DNA of 64,000 nucleotides from Anaerococcus vaginalis ATCC 51170 (GTDB lineage Bacteria > Bacillota > Clostridia > Tissierellales > Peptoniphilaceae). Positions 45,401 to 55,410 of the stretch are shown piece by piece. The notes below the pieces were generated by a model. That model saw only the letters and a list, made by a program, of their open reading frames with translations. It was not told the origin of the DNA and did not search any database. Location of the stretch: contig NZ_GG700527.1 in assembly GCF_000163295.1 (NCBI RefSeq), positions 1,321,837 through 1,385,836 of the forward strand. Reading direction: 5' to 3'. Both the position numbers and the translations under genes were made by a program. Within the stretch, counting starts at the first letter, position 1. Every line of letters starts with the position of its first letter.

Positions 45401-47840
45401 TTTCGTAACCAGTAGTTGGATCTGTTATTACTAAATCTTCCTTTGAAACTTCTATATTGAAGTCTATAATTGGATCTTTAATTTGTTTGTAGCCATTTGG
45501 TGCCTTTACTTCCAAAACTCTATAACGGCCTTCTTTAAGACCTCTAAATCCAAAATATCCATTGAAAGCTGATGATACATATTTTCCTTCAACATCTTCC
45601 CAGCCATATTGTGGACCTAGATAAGTTTGAATTTTAAATACAGCACCTTCTAGTCTATTTTTAGTAATTTTCGGATCATTAATATCTAATCCTTCTTCAT
45701 CTCTACCATGTTTAGAGAAGGTTATATTATAATCAGACTGTTCATTGTTAATGCGTAGTCCCTCGTTATCCACAGTTTCACTATTGTTAGATTCATACAA
45801 TGAATTGATATTTGCACTTGTAGTTACTGATGAAAGTTTTCCTACCTTATCTCCTATTGCAGGATAAATTCTACCAGTATCCCACCATGTTCCACGAGCA
45901 TCATACCAACCTTTACTCAAATAATTTGGATATTTTCCTTTTTTATTTGGATCTTCCTTATTTGATGTACTCATTTTACCAAAATTAGTATCACCTGTAA
46001 CACCAAGGTTAATGTTACCTAATTGATAAGAACCGCCATCAACAAAATCATAGTTCTTATCAGCTCCACCACGGTGTTGGAATTTTCTTTCTCCTTCATA
46101 GAAGTCGATTTTTATATCAATATTTTCTAATTTTTTAATATCATCTCTATTTTTAGGAATTCTATCAAAATATCCTTCAATGTCTATAAAATAAACACCC
46201 TTTTCAATATTTAATTGGTCCTCATCAAATCCCCAATCGAATGGTCTCCATCTTGCAGTATTAACCATTGAAACATTTTGATTTGAAATGTCGTACTTGT
46301 TCAATACTTCATTAATATCTACGCCATCTGGGTTTTTGATTTTATAAGTTGTTCTATAAGCTGTTTTTACTCCTCCGGTTTCTGTTGTTGGAGCTGCTGC
46401 TGTACCATAATCTCTTTCATCTCTTTTTATTACTGGATTTATTTGTACATTTATTTTTTCATTTCCAGTATATCCTCTCGTATCAATATAGATTCTTTGA
46501 ACATAAGTTCCTAGAGTAGTATCGATATTTGTAATTTTTGATGAATATTTTATTTGAGCGTTAGAATCATTTAAGTTCTCTCCAGCTTTTGCCTTGTCAC
46601 TTGCAACATAGTTTGCTGGTGCGTACTCAGGACCTGTTGATTTAATTATCAATTGTCCTTTTTCTTCAATAACATGGAGCTTCCATGGAGCTGGAATTTT
46701 TTTGTAGCCAACTGGGGCTTCCACTTCTTCTACTTGATAATAAGCATCTTTTTGTAGTTTTACAACTTCTCCATTTTTATCAATAAATCTTACCAAACCA
46801 TCCTTATCTGATGTAGCAGTCACTTCCTCAAATTTTTTATCAACAGTTGTGTAAGTTTTATCTGTATATTTTTTAATAGTGAACTTTGCACCTTTTATAT
46901 ACTTACCATAAGATTTTTGTTTTAAGATTTTAAATTCTATACCAGTTTGTTTATTTGTAATTGTTGCTGTATTATCTAATAATTCTTCACCGTCAACTCT
47001 TGTTCCTCGACGTTGTTTTTTATCAACTTTTGGCTTAATCTCTCTTACAAATTCAATGTTATAAGCTGCAATTCTTTCTCCTGCTTGTTTTTCTGGCACT
47101 GGCAAATTTTCTGGCCAATCAGCTGGTTTTTGTGCATCTGGTTCATTTTTCCTATCAAATGTTACAGAATATTTATATTCAGCTTGTCCATTTTCTCCAT
47201 CTACATCAACTTCTATTTCGCCTTGTTTTAAATTAGGATCGTCAGTTGTTATCGTATCAAATGGAATTTCTTTTGTTAAACTTACAGGATTTGTTGTTCT
47301 AGATTCTGGTCTTTTCTTTGTACCATGATGATATTCGTTAGGAACTGGTGCTGGATCTTCTTTTGTTTCTTCTGTTTTTTCTTCATTTCCAGTTGCAACG
47401 CCATCAGCTAGCTCCCTCTTATATTTTCTATAAAGTTTACCAGCTTTTCCTTCTACAGTCCAAGTTTCATCCTCATATTTGTCAGGCTCTGGAACATCAA
47501 TTGTACTTGGTTGAATATCATTTTCAAATTTCCAAACATAATCATAAGTTATAACTGGGCCTTTGTTAATTTTATCTTCACTTGCGTAAGATTCCCCTAT
47601 CCAGTTTGTGTTATACCTTGAACTTCTTGTATTAGAAATATAATCTGCACCTAGACCTATTCCTTTACCATCTTCATAGTATGTTTCTATTTCGACTAAT
47701 ATATTACCTTTTACGCTTGAAGGGATTGAATCGTTTTTCAATCTAAAATGATTTTTAACAAAATCTTGAGTAAATCTTACATTAGTTATTTCTGTCTTTG
47801 TTCCTAGATTGTCTAAGCTTGATCCTGTAACAGTGTACAC
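42441..47840 (-). CDS. C-terminal, wall-anchoring part of a giant SpaA-type adhesin (separated by an in-frame stop)
   Basis: 1,799 codons counted from the first possible in-frame start (a GTG at 47840). That GTG lacks an SD and there is no signal peptide, so this is not an independent gene. The frame is identical to that of the secreted upstream part, with only the TAA at 47892-47894 between. Five SpaA/prealbumin-fold repeats lie near 297-395, 702-807, 865-970, 1317-1410 and 1432-1552; each has the L-E-x-x-(A)P-x-GY motif (e.g. LKEVKAPDGYSK). They alternate with beta-rich modules containing YVQRIYID. The tail is a sorting signal: LPMTN-G (1759-1764), a hydrophobic helix and KKKNK. As things stand it is probably untranslated or reached only by readthrough. 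Confidence 0.85.
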   Translation of the reverse strand: MYTVTGSSLDNLGTKTEITNVRFTQDFVKNHFRLKNDSIPSSVKGNILVEIETYYEDGKGIGLGADYISNTRSSRYNTNWIGESYASEDKINKGPVITYDYVWKFENDIQPSTIDVPEPDKYEDETWTVEGKAGKLYRKYKRELADGVATGNEEKTEETKEDPAPVPNEYHHGTKKRPESRTTNPVSLTKEIPFDTITTDDPNLKQGEIEVDVDGENGQAEYKYSVTFDRKNEPDAQKPADWPENLPVPEKQAGERIAAYNIEFVREIKPKVDKKQRRGTRVDGEELLDNTATITNKQTGIEFKILKQKSYGKYIKGAKFTIKKYTDKTYTTVDKKFEEVTATSDKDGLVRFIDKNGEVVKLQKDAYYQVEEVEAPVGYKKIPAPWKLHVIEEKGQLIIKSTGPEYAPANYVASDKAKAGENLNDSNAQIKYSSKITNIDTTLGTYVQRIYIDTRGYTGNEKINVQINPVIKRDERDYGTAAAPTTETGGVKTAYRTTYKIKNPDGVDINEVLNKYDISNQNVSMVNTARWRPFDWGFDEDQLNIEKGVYFIDIEGYFDRIPKNRDDIKKLENIDIKIDFYEGERKFQHRGGADKNYDFVDGGSYQLGNINLGVTGDTNFGKMSTSNKEDPNKKGKYPNYLSKGWYDARGTWWDTGRIYPAIGDKVGKLSSVTTSANINSLYESNNSETVDNEGLRINNEQSDYNITFSKHGRDEEGLDINDPKITKNRLEGAVFKIQTYLGPQYGWEDVEGKYVSSAFNGYFGFRGLKEGRYRVLEVKAPNGYKQIKDPIIDFNIEVSKEDLVITDPTTGYEKIIPKGNGYIRINYQNKSIYHYDGKETDGKLIDYVTAATAKNMGKIINEKPGKGKISVNKVDDKGKSLKGFRNQAGDLIGAKFKLTRTSAKKNEKGEPVSKSEYTETIGEDGNLTFEGLPIGNYRLEEIESHPGYVKSDSVWNFTIGGDKLDPYSGPIQRTGKNLTDSIEMTDSSIEILRPHKQKGDNTTGNDEIRPHLGQSMLFENKFKPKDGLDINPGDYFVLNLSDNIDLWGILRNENKNIDIFADGVGTIAKGEYDRENNRIIYTFTDYARQFELIEFSNALTAHINLYKVQNSSTQKLGMRVGNDTKNYKNMRVTYDPEMAENIVGNTHLNMASKITSFDVKTGKFEQYFYINKLRKTSGPLNFYYRPNQLVTNLEIETQALNNNSGQNINLYMPESFGVNDNSPGTTKYHKAYWESVAQGGSANYRLESSNVSQNDSYIVKVTGYLKVGEETDYESTVYLEDAITRYYVQRVNSIYVFKQKNTGEAKFSIKAINKPNKILFKKVDSKKNPLKGATFGLYKKDTKDGLFKYVNGFDKQSQEDGTFGFDHLEEGDYQVQEFNPPIGYKKIEGAVYEFTVEKTGRIVRKIVKEDGSEQVEEISSTVPIEIVNLKEQIIKFKKTDQDGKQLAGAEFELYYKENPDADYEKDKFVLYKENNGKGRIFLKKSEKAPLGYTKSDDNILKSGDDGLIEFKFYENGYYALKEVKAPDGYSKVDGFVREFAIIDGKLRVKSQASVGNIKKDEKSTDANDTVAYATLTNRTTSGLGLLEMYYVINPNNEEKTYSDNDKFIIDYINNTDNRSGNVEVYRLKKGEKPSDKTKADANIAANLPTEFEGKRVEFSLKELARAEKSSDKIVIKVNALDYGVARNDEIKTSLIANGKTVEAMYSFNSGRIPANLQALLDNIEKQKQNDEKSYVYVDYVEPKADNSDVMQIINRKVSLPMTNGIRAWIGFTIIGLVLMILAAYYYNKKKNKALEIEKN

Positions 47841-47891
47841 TTTTACTATAGCTTTTTTAGGATTATTGGCTCTAACGTCAAATTCCTCTGG

Positions 47892-47894
47892 TTA
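47892..47894 (-). other. Single in-frame TAA splitting the giant adhesin gene
   Basis: Minus-strand codons around it read ...ATT CAC AGT TAA CCA GAG GAA TTT. Both flanking parts are in one frame, and the protein similarity runs through the stop: QVFLFGESKFAPTTRKIQIHS before it corresponds to QRIYIDTRGYTGNEKINVQI in a downstream copy of the same module. One base change would restore a 4,208-codon gene. Confidence 0.85.
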
Positions 47895-50800
47895 ACTGTG
47901 AATTTGGATTTTACGTGTCGTAGGTGCGAATTTTGATTCTCCAAACAAGAATACCTGCTTAAATTTATTATCAACCTTATTGATTTCTGTCATTCTAGTT
48001 TCTAAAACTATTCCAGGATCATCGGTAGCTTTTATTGTTGATAATTGCGTCTTTTCAGACCTAGCTGGATCAATATTTTCCCAATCACTCTCAGCTCTTT
48101 GTGCATTTTCCAAAAGATTTCTTGGATTTATTTCAGAAATTTCAAGTCCTTCATTTTCATCTCTAGAATCTTTTGCCATTCTTGCTAGATAATATGTTCT
48201 ATTATTTATTAATTCTTCATTTGCATTATCTTTATTGGAAAGTGATCTAGCTGACTTAGAATTTAAAAGTGATGTATTTTGGGCATTTTGATTATTTTGT
48301 TTTATAAAAGTTTTTCCCTCAGCTGTAATTGTTACTGTCCAATCTGTGTCTACTTTTTCGTAACCTGAAGCAGGGCTTTCTTCTACCAAAGTATATGTTC
48401 CTGGTTCAAGATTTGTGAAAGTTATCATACCTTTTTTGTCGGTTGTCATATATCTTTCATCTTGTGAAGGATCTGGTCCTATTAATTTGAAAGTTGCTCC
48501 TTCTATTGCTTGATTAGGATCTAGCTTTCTTACTTTTTTAACTTTAAATTGGAATCTTTCTTTTTCGTTTGTTACATCAAGTGAGTCCTCTGAAATATAA
48601 GTTCCTTTTATATTCCCAGCCTCTCCAATTATTGGGTCAGATTTTTTGATATCTGAAACTTTTTCGTAGTAATCACTCTTCCAATAAATTTGATTATCTT
48701 CTGAGTACCAATCTAATCCAAGACCAACTCCACCATCTTTATTTCTGTATGGAACTTTTACATCAACTACTATAGGTTGTTTTGTAGGAGGCAATGTCAT
48801 TGCCAAACGGTTAGGTTCTCCGTATCTTCCTGCTTCTGCTTTTTCAGATTTTTTAACTTCATCTGTTATATCTTCTACATTGTAATTTGCAAGTCTTACA
48901 TCTGAAATTAATCCTGTTACTGGCTTATCTAATTTGAATACTTTGTATTCAGCATCTCCATCATACCAAGTCATATTATCATACTGTGGTTTTTCTCTGT
49001 GGATTGACACTTTTGTATTTTCTTCAATTTCGGATGCTTCTGGATTTATTATAAATCTTTGAACAACGTAATTTTTTTCTTCATTTATTGCAATAATTCT
49101 TGTTCCTAAGTAACGTGCGTTTTGATTATTTCCTGCCCAGCCTGTCCATCTATTATCATAATTTGTGAACTTTGATGTATCTCTTCCTTTTACATTAATC
49201 CAATTTCCGCCTTGAGCAAGGATTGATTTTATATCAGTTTGTGTTGAATCTGAAACATAGGTATAAACTTTTGTTTTTCCGTCACTTACTTCAAGAACCC
49301 ATTTTTGATCAAGCTTTTTATATCCTTTTGGAGTTTCGATTTCTTTTAGAACGTATGTTCCATCTTGCAATTCCTTATTAAATTCAACTAAACCATTAGC
49401 ATTTGAAATTCCTTCTGCTATTGTTGTAGTTTCTTTTTTATCTGTTATTGCAAATTTTGCTCCTGGAAGAGCCTTGCCGTCATTATCTTTTTTGTAAACT
49501 CTAAACTTTGTTCCAGCTGGCTTATTACTTACTGGGATTGTTAGATCTTTTCCTTCATATCTTCCGCCTACTCCAGTGATAGAATTTTCTGTAATTCTTA
49601 CATTTCCATCGTCGTTTACTATAACTTGCCATTTTGTTTCAAGTTTTTTATATCCTTCTGGTGCTTTACTTTCAATTAAAGTATATGTTCCAGGCGCAAG
49701 CTCTGTGAAGTTTACTATACCTTCATTATCTGTAGACCTATTTATTGTATTTCCATTTTTTGAAGTTAGAGTAAATACTGCTCCTCTTAAATCTTTTCCT
49801 GTTGATTGGTCTGTTTTCTTTATTTTAAACTTACCAGCAGTATAAGGGAAGTTTGGTAATTTTACTATTTGAACATAAGTTTTTGGTATTTCTTTTCCAG
49901 ATTGACTAGCAGCAGCTGAGTTATAATTTCCTTTTTGGTAAGATGCAGTTTGCCTGTTACCATCAGACATATAATATAGTCTCCATCTTTGCTTATATTT
50001 TTCAAAGTCTGTTACTTTAAAAGTTTGCATTATAACGTAACCTTCATCTGCATTAGAAATTGCTGGCACATCTATTTCAAGAGGGTGTCTTGCATGATTA
50101 TATTGGTTTATAGTTCCAGATGATTTAATATTATCTTTATTGTATCTAACTGCAAGGTTACTTTGTCTATCTTGGAATGACGAAGTAAAATCGTCTCTTG
50201 AATACACTAAGTTATATATTTCAGGATTTTTTTCAGGACGTACACCATAAGATAAAGGCATGTATTTGAATTTTGTATTTACAATATCTTTTGGATTTCC
50301 ATGAGTTCCATTGTAGTAATCTTTGTATGGATATACTTTGTAAATTTGCATATTATCCAATTCATAAGCTGGTGGTCCATCTGCTGGGTAGTTTTCCATA
50401 CGTGGAACTCTTTCTTTTTGAATTGCTGATATCCAGTCGTATCTTAAAGTCCTTGCCGCTTTCGATTTTTTTTCATCTACTGCGTTGTAGTAAGATACTC
50501 CTTTAAAATATTTTTCTCCATTTTCTTCATATATATCTGTATAGTAATTTGCAGTTAATGGTCCTGGTCCTTGATTCCAATACCATTCATAATCTGCATC
50601 TATCGTATATGAATTTTTTTGGGCTACACCATCTGGATCCAATATATTTGTTACTGTCCATTTTCCACTGTATTGTGCCCAATATTTATCTGGAATTATT
50701 CCATTAATGTCTAGTTTGAAATTAGCAAAGTCTTGTTTTTGATTTTCTGTAAATATATAAGTCAAAAGATTAGTTTGGTAGTCAAAATATGCTTTTGCTA

Positions 50801-53800
50801 TGACTTGACCATTTTCATCTCTTAAATCTGGAATTTCATAAACATATTGTACAAAGTTTAAGTTAGGATCAAATTGTATTTTAAATACTGAGCCTGGTCT
50901 TGCTCCTTCTATACGAGCCTCTGCATGATAGTGGAGTGATTCAAATTCATAAGCTTCCCATACACCTGGTTTATATCCTACAGAACCTGATCCTGGTCCT
51001 TCAGGAAGCGTCATTTCTTGACTAGCATTCAATACTCTTAATTTTTCTCCTGTGTCAGCAATATCTTTATTTTCTATATAATAATCTATACCATTAGTTG
51101 GTGTTCCAACTCCATCCAAGAATTTTGCTGTATATTTTACTGATCCATTTTCACTCACATTTACTTCAAAGTAAACATCTGATTCATTGTGATTTCTTGG
51201 AGCTTTCTCTTCTTCTATTCTATAGGTTCCTGCTGGAAGTTTTCCAAAATCTGCTTGTCCGTCTACGCCTGTTATAACTGTTTTTAATACTTTTCCTTCT
51301 TTATCTTTTAGGACAAAGTTTGCGTTTGCTAATGGATTTCTTTTTTGTCTATCATCATCTACTTTTATGATTTTTACAGACTGTTTTGGCAACTCTTCGT
51401 TTTGAATTTTTATTATGCTCTCATTGTCGTCTGCGTCGGCTGACGAAATATTTACGTCTGCTTGTATCCTTGCATTTTTTGATGTATCTTGTGGAGGATC
51501 GGTCAACCAATCGTAAGATACTGATGTAGATTTATTTCCTGTTGCTGTGACTTTTACCAAAAATCCCCAATCATTTGTAAATCTTTGTTTAGGAAATTTT
51601 ATTTGTGTACCAGTTTTTCCAGTATAAGGATCTTTTACATTTTTATTTGCTGTTATATCATCATCTACGCCTCTGTTTAGGACACTCGAACCAAGATTTT
51701 CTGCATTTTCAACTGTACCTTGGTCTTTCATAGCTTGTACAATTTTATCTCTATAGTATGGGTCGACATCAAATACTTCTACTGTTTGTATTTGTCCACC
51801 GTTTACGTTTAGATTTAATCTTGTATCTCTATTTGTTGAACCTCCGGTATAATTTGCTCTTGGTTTTAGGTAAATGTAGCTTGTTATATTTCCATTATCA
51901 TCTATCTTTGCAAAATCCATTGAGTTCATATAATCTGGCCAACTTGGTTTTTGATTATGTTCTCTAAATTGGGTTTGTGTTTTTCCTCCTGTAATACTTA
52001 CATTATTTCCGCTTACAGATATTTTTCCATTTTTAGACACTATAACTTCTTTTTCTTCTTGGTCTAATTTATATCCTGTTGGTGCTTTTGATTCTGAAAG
52101 TACGTAAGTGCCAGGTTTTACGTTTGAAAATCTAGCTTGACCATTATCATCTGTGATAACTTCTCTTACTCCATCAGCATTTTCTAATGTAAATGTTGCT
52201 CCTGATAATTTTTTATTTCCATCTTTTGCATCGGTTTTTACTATTGTAAAGTTTGCATTTATGCTTTCGTCTTTTTCTGATATCCAGTTTACAAGATGAT
52301 GAACTTTATCATCTGATTTTTGGTAATTAGCTACTTCTGTGTAGGTGTAGGTTTTTGTACCTTCTTGAAAATCAGCTGGGAATTCTTGAATTAATTTATG
52401 ATTTATTTTTTCTTCTTTTCCATCAGCAGAAATATTCCATGTTTTTACCTTATCAAGTACCAAATCTCTTTGACTTTTATAGTCTGTTTCTCCAGGAACA
52501 TCTATTGTTTTTATTGTATTTCCTTTTTCATCTTCAACTATAATCTTTTGGTCTGGAATTTTTTGGGTGTCAAGTTTATTCCAACTTTGATTTACTTTTA
52601 CATCTTCATATTTATTTATGTTTACTCCAGCTAATGTATATCCTGCTTCGTCTTCATCTATATTAGTCTTGTATTCGTAAACTGCTATTCTTCCTGGAAG
52701 TTGAGGTTCGCTTGGATTTGTTTCTTTTTCTGGAATAGTTTTATTTAAGTCTGTTTCTCCAATTTTTTCAACCATCTTGCCTGTTGTTGTATCTATTCCA
52801 TAAACTGCCATTTTTGATGATGTTAGGCTTTGTTTTCCTGATAATTCTCTTGTTTGAAGAGGAAGACCATGATTTTCATCTCCTGTAGATACTCCATCTG
52901 TAACTGTCCATTTTGCAGAATCATTGCTTGTAAATTCTCCCATTATTGTAGTTCTATTATTCATTCCTACACGAATGGATGTATCATCTTTTACTTTTTG
53001 TTCAGGATACCCTTTATCAAAAAGCAATCTTACTGCACCAGTTTTCCCTCTATTTTTAAGTAAAACTGAAAAGTCTATCATGTATGTTTGTTGTTTTCCC
53101 ATTATTGGTGTTTGGAAATTAACTACAACATCTTTTGTTGACTCTTTTAGGGTATGATTTTTGGATTCTCTTATACCAAATTTTCCTTCGATTTCGTTTG
53201 TTGTTATATCATCTGAATCAATAGGTTTTCCATTTAAAATAATATTTTCAAAATTTTTTAAACCTGATCCTTTTACTAGAGTAGCGTTTGAAATAAGTCC
53301 TAAATCCAGTAAGTCTTTTGTTGCTGAAAAATGTACTGTCCAATCAATTGCAGTTAATTCTCCATCTGTCAAAACAGGAGTACCATTTGCATCCATATAT
53401 ACTTGGTAATCTTCTCCTTGATCTACAATTTCTAAAACTTGATGACTTCCTGGTTCTGCAATTGTATTTATTACATTTCCCTTATCATCTACTACAACTT
53501 GTGGCAATTTTGTTTCTTTTACTCCAGGTCCACTTATTGTATTTTGTATAAAATGCTTTTTAGCATCTCCATCAAGTTGTTTAATTTTTGCAACATTATA
53601 ATCAACATCAATATTTAGAGGAATTTTTGCATTATCTTTAATTTGTTTTGTTATTCTATATGTGATTGTATTAGTTTCCTTATTATAAGAAGGAGTTGCT
53701 ATTTGATCATTTTTGTAGGTTATTGGTTTTAGACTTTTTGGATCTTTTACTATTAGCCTATCGTCAAGTTTTATATCAAAATGTTGACCTGGTTGTATAG

Positions 53801-55067
53801 AACCAGCTTGGTTTGATGTTTCAAACCTTGTCATGATTGTGAATTTATTGTTTTCTAAACTAGGTTCACTTTCTCTATTTTGGTTTGCTCTTACTTGTAC
53901 CTTTGCTGGTTCATCTTGACCTAAAAATAACATTCTAAGTTTTGGCAACAAGCCTTTTTTCTCTGTAGTTTTCTTTTCTTTTTTATCTTCACTTTTTTCT
54001 TGTGTTTGTGTTTTTTGTGAAGATTCTTCTTTTTGTTCTTCTTTTTTTGGTTCTTGTGTAGAATCTTTTTTATCTTTATTTTCTGTGTTCTCTTTTGTAT
54101 TTTCCTTTGATTCTACTTGGACTTCTGTTTTGCTTTCCTTGTTTTCTTTTGTATCTTCTTTGTTTTTTTGTTCTTTTTTATCTTGTGAAAGATTTTCTTT
54201 ATTAGAAGAAGATTTTTCATCTTGTACTTTTTCTTCTTGGCTTTGGCTTGGAGCATTTTCTTGCTCTTTTTTATCTTGAGCCTTTTGTTGTTCGGTTTGT
54301 TTTTCTTCTTTGTAAGCTTTTAATTTATTGTAATCTTCTTCTAAGGAGTTTGTATTATATAATTTTATTTTATCTTCACGAATTAGGGCAAAAAGATCCC
54401 CTTGGTTTTTGATTTTCAAATTTCCCTTTTCGTCTTTTTCGTATAGTTCGAAATTAGGGTCTAGGCTTGTGTATTTGATAAATTCTAAGTTAAATAATAA
54501 TTTATCTTCATCAAATAATTTTTGAATTCCTTTTTCATTAAAATCAAAATCATCCATTATTTTTAAATCTATGTAGGAATAATTTTGACCGTAAATATTC
54601 TTATCTTCGTCTTCTTCAAGCTTTTCTAATTGTTCTTTTGTTACAATTTTATAGCCTTCATCTTCTTTTATGATTTCCAAATCAAGGTCAAGACCTTGGG
54701 AGTTTAGCATATCTTTTACTCGCCAATATTCCTTGCTAGCCTTTTCGTTTGTATCGAAATATCCATCTTCATACAATTTTAGGTCATTTCTTTTTATAAG
54801 CCTAAATTTCGAAGTGGTATCGGGCATAGAAATTGCTATAGAAAATTTATTTTCGTCCTTTTTCTTTTTGCTTTTGTCATAAATTTCCTGTGATTTTAGG
54901 ATTGAAAAATATACATCGTCATCATCTTTCATCTCCTCTAATCCCTTTATAGAATTTGGTTTTTCTTCTTCAGCTTTTGATGAGCTTGCAAAAGCTGGTA
55001 ACATCACTTGTAAAACCATAAAAACAGCCATAACAAATGACATCATTTTTCTTAAAATCTTTTTCAT
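47892..55067 (-). CDS. Giant SpaA/Cna-type adhesin, secreted N-terminal part
   Basis: 2,391 residues to the TAA. The signal peptide is residues 1-27 (cleavage AFA-S). Residues about 250-370 are a low-complexity Gln/Glu/Lys/Ser stretch, followed by a Gram-positive adhesin-like region (FTIMTRFETSNQAGSIQPG near 400). SpaA-type prealbumin-fold repeats lie near 935-1034, 1229-1322, 1744-1836, 1853-1942 and 2170-2256, each with the pattern G-A-x-F, G-x-Y, L-x-E-x-x-A-P-x-GY (e.g. YVLSESKAPTGYKL). They are likely to form isopeptide bonds and act as rigid spacers. Between them are long beta-rich domains (YVQIVKLPNF, YVVQRFIINPEA). Without the downstream sorting signal the product would be secreted, not wall-bound. 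Ligand unknown. Confidence 0.9.
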   Translation of the reverse strand: MKKILRKMMSFVMAVFMVLQVMLPAFASSSKAEEEKPNSIKGLEEMKDDDDVYFSILKSQEIYDKSKKKKDENKFSIAISMPDTTSKFRLIKRNDLKLYEDGYFDTNEKASKEYWRVKDMLNSQGLDLDLEIIKEDEGYKIVTKEQLEKLEEDEDKNIYGQNYSYIDLKIMDDFDFNEKGIQKLFDEDKLLFNLEFIKYTSLDPNFELYEKDEKGNLKIKNQGDLFALIREDKIKLYNTNSLEEDYNKLKAYKEEKQTEQQKAQDKKEQENAPSQSQEEKVQDEKSSSNKENLSQDKKEQKNKEDTKENKESKTEVQVESKENTKENTENKDKKDSTQEPKKEEQKEESSQKTQTQEKSEDKKEKKTTEKKGLLPKLRMLFLGQDEPAKVQVRANQNRESEPSLENNKFTIMTRFETSNQAGSIQPGQHFDIKLDDRLIVKDPKSLKPITYKNDQIATPSYNKETNTITYRITKQIKDNAKIPLNIDVDYNVAKIKQLDGDAKKHFIQNTISGPGVKETKLPQVVVDDKGNVINTIAEPGSHQVLEIVDQGEDYQVYMDANGTPVLTDGELTAIDWTVHFSATKDLLDLGLISNATLVKGSGLKNFENIILNGKPIDSDDITTNEIEGKFGIRESKNHTLKESTKDVVVNFQTPIMGKQQTYMIDFSVLLKNRGKTGAVRLLFDKGYPEQKVKDDTSIRVGMNNRTTIMGEFTSNDSAKWTVTDGVSTGDENHGLPLQTRELSGKQSLTSSKMAVYGIDTTTGKMVEKIGETDLNKTIPEKETNPSEPQLPGRIAVYEYKTNIDEDEAGYTLAGVNINKYEDVKVNQSWNKLDTQKIPDQKIIVEDEKGNTIKTIDVPGETDYKSQRDLVLDKVKTWNISADGKEEKINHKLIQEFPADFQEGTKTYTYTEVANYQKSDDKVHHLVNWISEKDESINANFTIVKTDAKDGNKKLSGATFTLENADGVREVITDDNGQARFSNVKPGTYVLSESKAPTGYKLDQEEKEVIVSKNGKISVSGNNVSITGGKTQTQFREHNQKPSWPDYMNSMDFAKIDDNGNITSYIYLKPRANYTGGSTNRDTRLNLNVNGGQIQTVEVFDVDPYYRDKIVQAMKDQGTVENAENLGSSVLNRGVDDDITANKNVKDPYTGKTGTQIKFPKQRFTNDWGFLVKVTATGNKSTSVSYDWLTDPPQDTSKNARIQADVNISSADADDNESIIKIQNEELPKQSVKIIKVDDDRQKRNPLANANFVLKDKEGKVLKTVITGVDGQADFGKLPAGTYRIEEEKAPRNHNESDVYFEVNVSENGSVKYTAKFLDGVGTPTNGIDYYIENKDIADTGEKLRVLNASQEMTLPEGPGSGSVGYKPGVWEAYEFESLHYHAEARIEGARPGSVFKIQFDPNLNFVQYVYEIPDLRDENGQVIAKAYFDYQTNLLTYIFTENQKQDFANFKLDINGIIPDKYWAQYSGKWTVTNILDPDGVAQKNSYTIDADYEWYWNQGPGPLTANYYTDIYEENGEKYFKGVSYYNAVDEKKSKAARTLRYDWISAIQKERVPRMENYPADGPPAYELDNMQIYKVYPYKDYYNGTHGNPKDIVNTKFKYMPLSYGVRPEKNPEIYNLVYSRDDFTSSFQDRQSNLAVRYNKDNIKSSGTINQYNHARHPLEIDVPAISNADEGYVIMQTFKVTDFEKYKQRWRLYYMSDGNRQTASYQKGNYNSAAASQSGKEIPKTYVQIVKLPNFPYTAGKFKIKKTDQSTGKDLRGAVFTLTSKNGNTINRSTDNEGIVNFTELAPGTYTLIESKAPEGYKKLETKWQVIVNDDGNVRITENSITGVGGRYEGKDLTIPVSNKPAGTKFRVYKKDNDGKALPGAKFAITDKKETTTIAEGISNANGLVEFNKELQDGTYVLKEIETPKGYKKLDQKWVLEVSDGKTKVYTYVSDSTQTDIKSILAQGGNWINVKGRDTSKFTNYDNRWTGWAGNNQNARYLGTRIIAINEEKNYVVQRFIINPEASEIEENTKVSIHREKPQYDNMTWYDGDAEYKVFKLDKPVTGLISDVRLANYNVEDITDEVKKSEKAEAGRYGEPNRLAMTLPPTKQPIVVDVKVPYRNKDGGVGLGLDWYSEDNQIYWKSDYYEKVSDIKKSDPIIGEAGNIKGTYISEDSLDVTNEKERFQFKVKKVRKLDPNQAIEGATFKLIGPDPSQDERYMTTDKKGMITFTNLEPGTYTLVEESPASGYEKVDTDWTVTITAEGKTFIKQNNQNAQNTSLLNSKSARSLSNKDNANEELINNRTYYLARMAKDSRDENEGLEISEINPRNLLENAQRAESDWENIDPARSEKTQLSTIKATDDPGIVLETRMTEINKVDNKFKQVFLFGESKFAPTTRKIQIHS

Positions 55068-55236
55068 AATAACTCCTTTTTGAAAATTTGATTTTTGTTT
55101 ATAATTAATATTTTTTCTTCTTTAATTAGCTTTGAAATTTGAATTTTTTCAGTGTAATCAATTAAAGAAATTGGTTATATTTTTTAAAACTAAAAGTGAG
55201 AATTTCTTCATTTTTACACACTTCTAATCATAATTA

Positions 55237-55265
55237 ATTATATAACTTTATAGTTTTTTAGTCAA
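55237..55265 (-). promoter_or_regulatory. Promoter of the giant adhesin gene
   Basis: On the minus strand TTGACT (55260-55265) and a perfect TATAAT (55237-55242) are exactly 17 bp apart. Confidence 0.75.
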
Positions 55266-55363
55266 TCTTTTTTAGATATGTTATTTAAATAAATTATTAA
55301 TATAAATTTAAAATTTTGATGATTTTATTTTTTATGAAAAATTATTATGAAAAATTTTTCAAA

Positions 55364-55401
55364 CAAAAAAATTCTCTTAATTTTTTCAAATCAAGAGAAT
55401 T
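55364..55401 (-). terminator. Terminator of the esterase gene
   Basis: On the minus strand AATTCTCTT and AAGAGAATT (55393-55401 / 55370-55378) form a stem with a 14-nt AT loop, followed by T6. Confidence 0.75.
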
Positions 55402-55410
55402 TTTCAAAAT

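Larger units (their letters stand above)
55068..55410. other. 343-bp intergenic region between the adhesin and the esterase gene
   Basis: Holds the adhesin leader and promoter (55237-55265) and the esterase terminator (55364-55401). No gene was seen. The adhesin leader is about 165 nt, with no recognised riboswitch. Confidence 0.7.

Noticed and set aside
42441-47840. Treating the C-terminal adhesin part as an independent gene
   Set aside because: The first in-frame start is a GTG without a Shine-Dalgarno, there is no signal peptide, and the sequence begins inside a beta-module whose first strands are encoded before the stop.
47840-55067. Frameshift as the cause of the split adhesin
   Set aside because: The two parts are in the same frame (the stop codon and the downstream start differ by a multiple of three), so a nonsense codon explains the break and no indel is needed.
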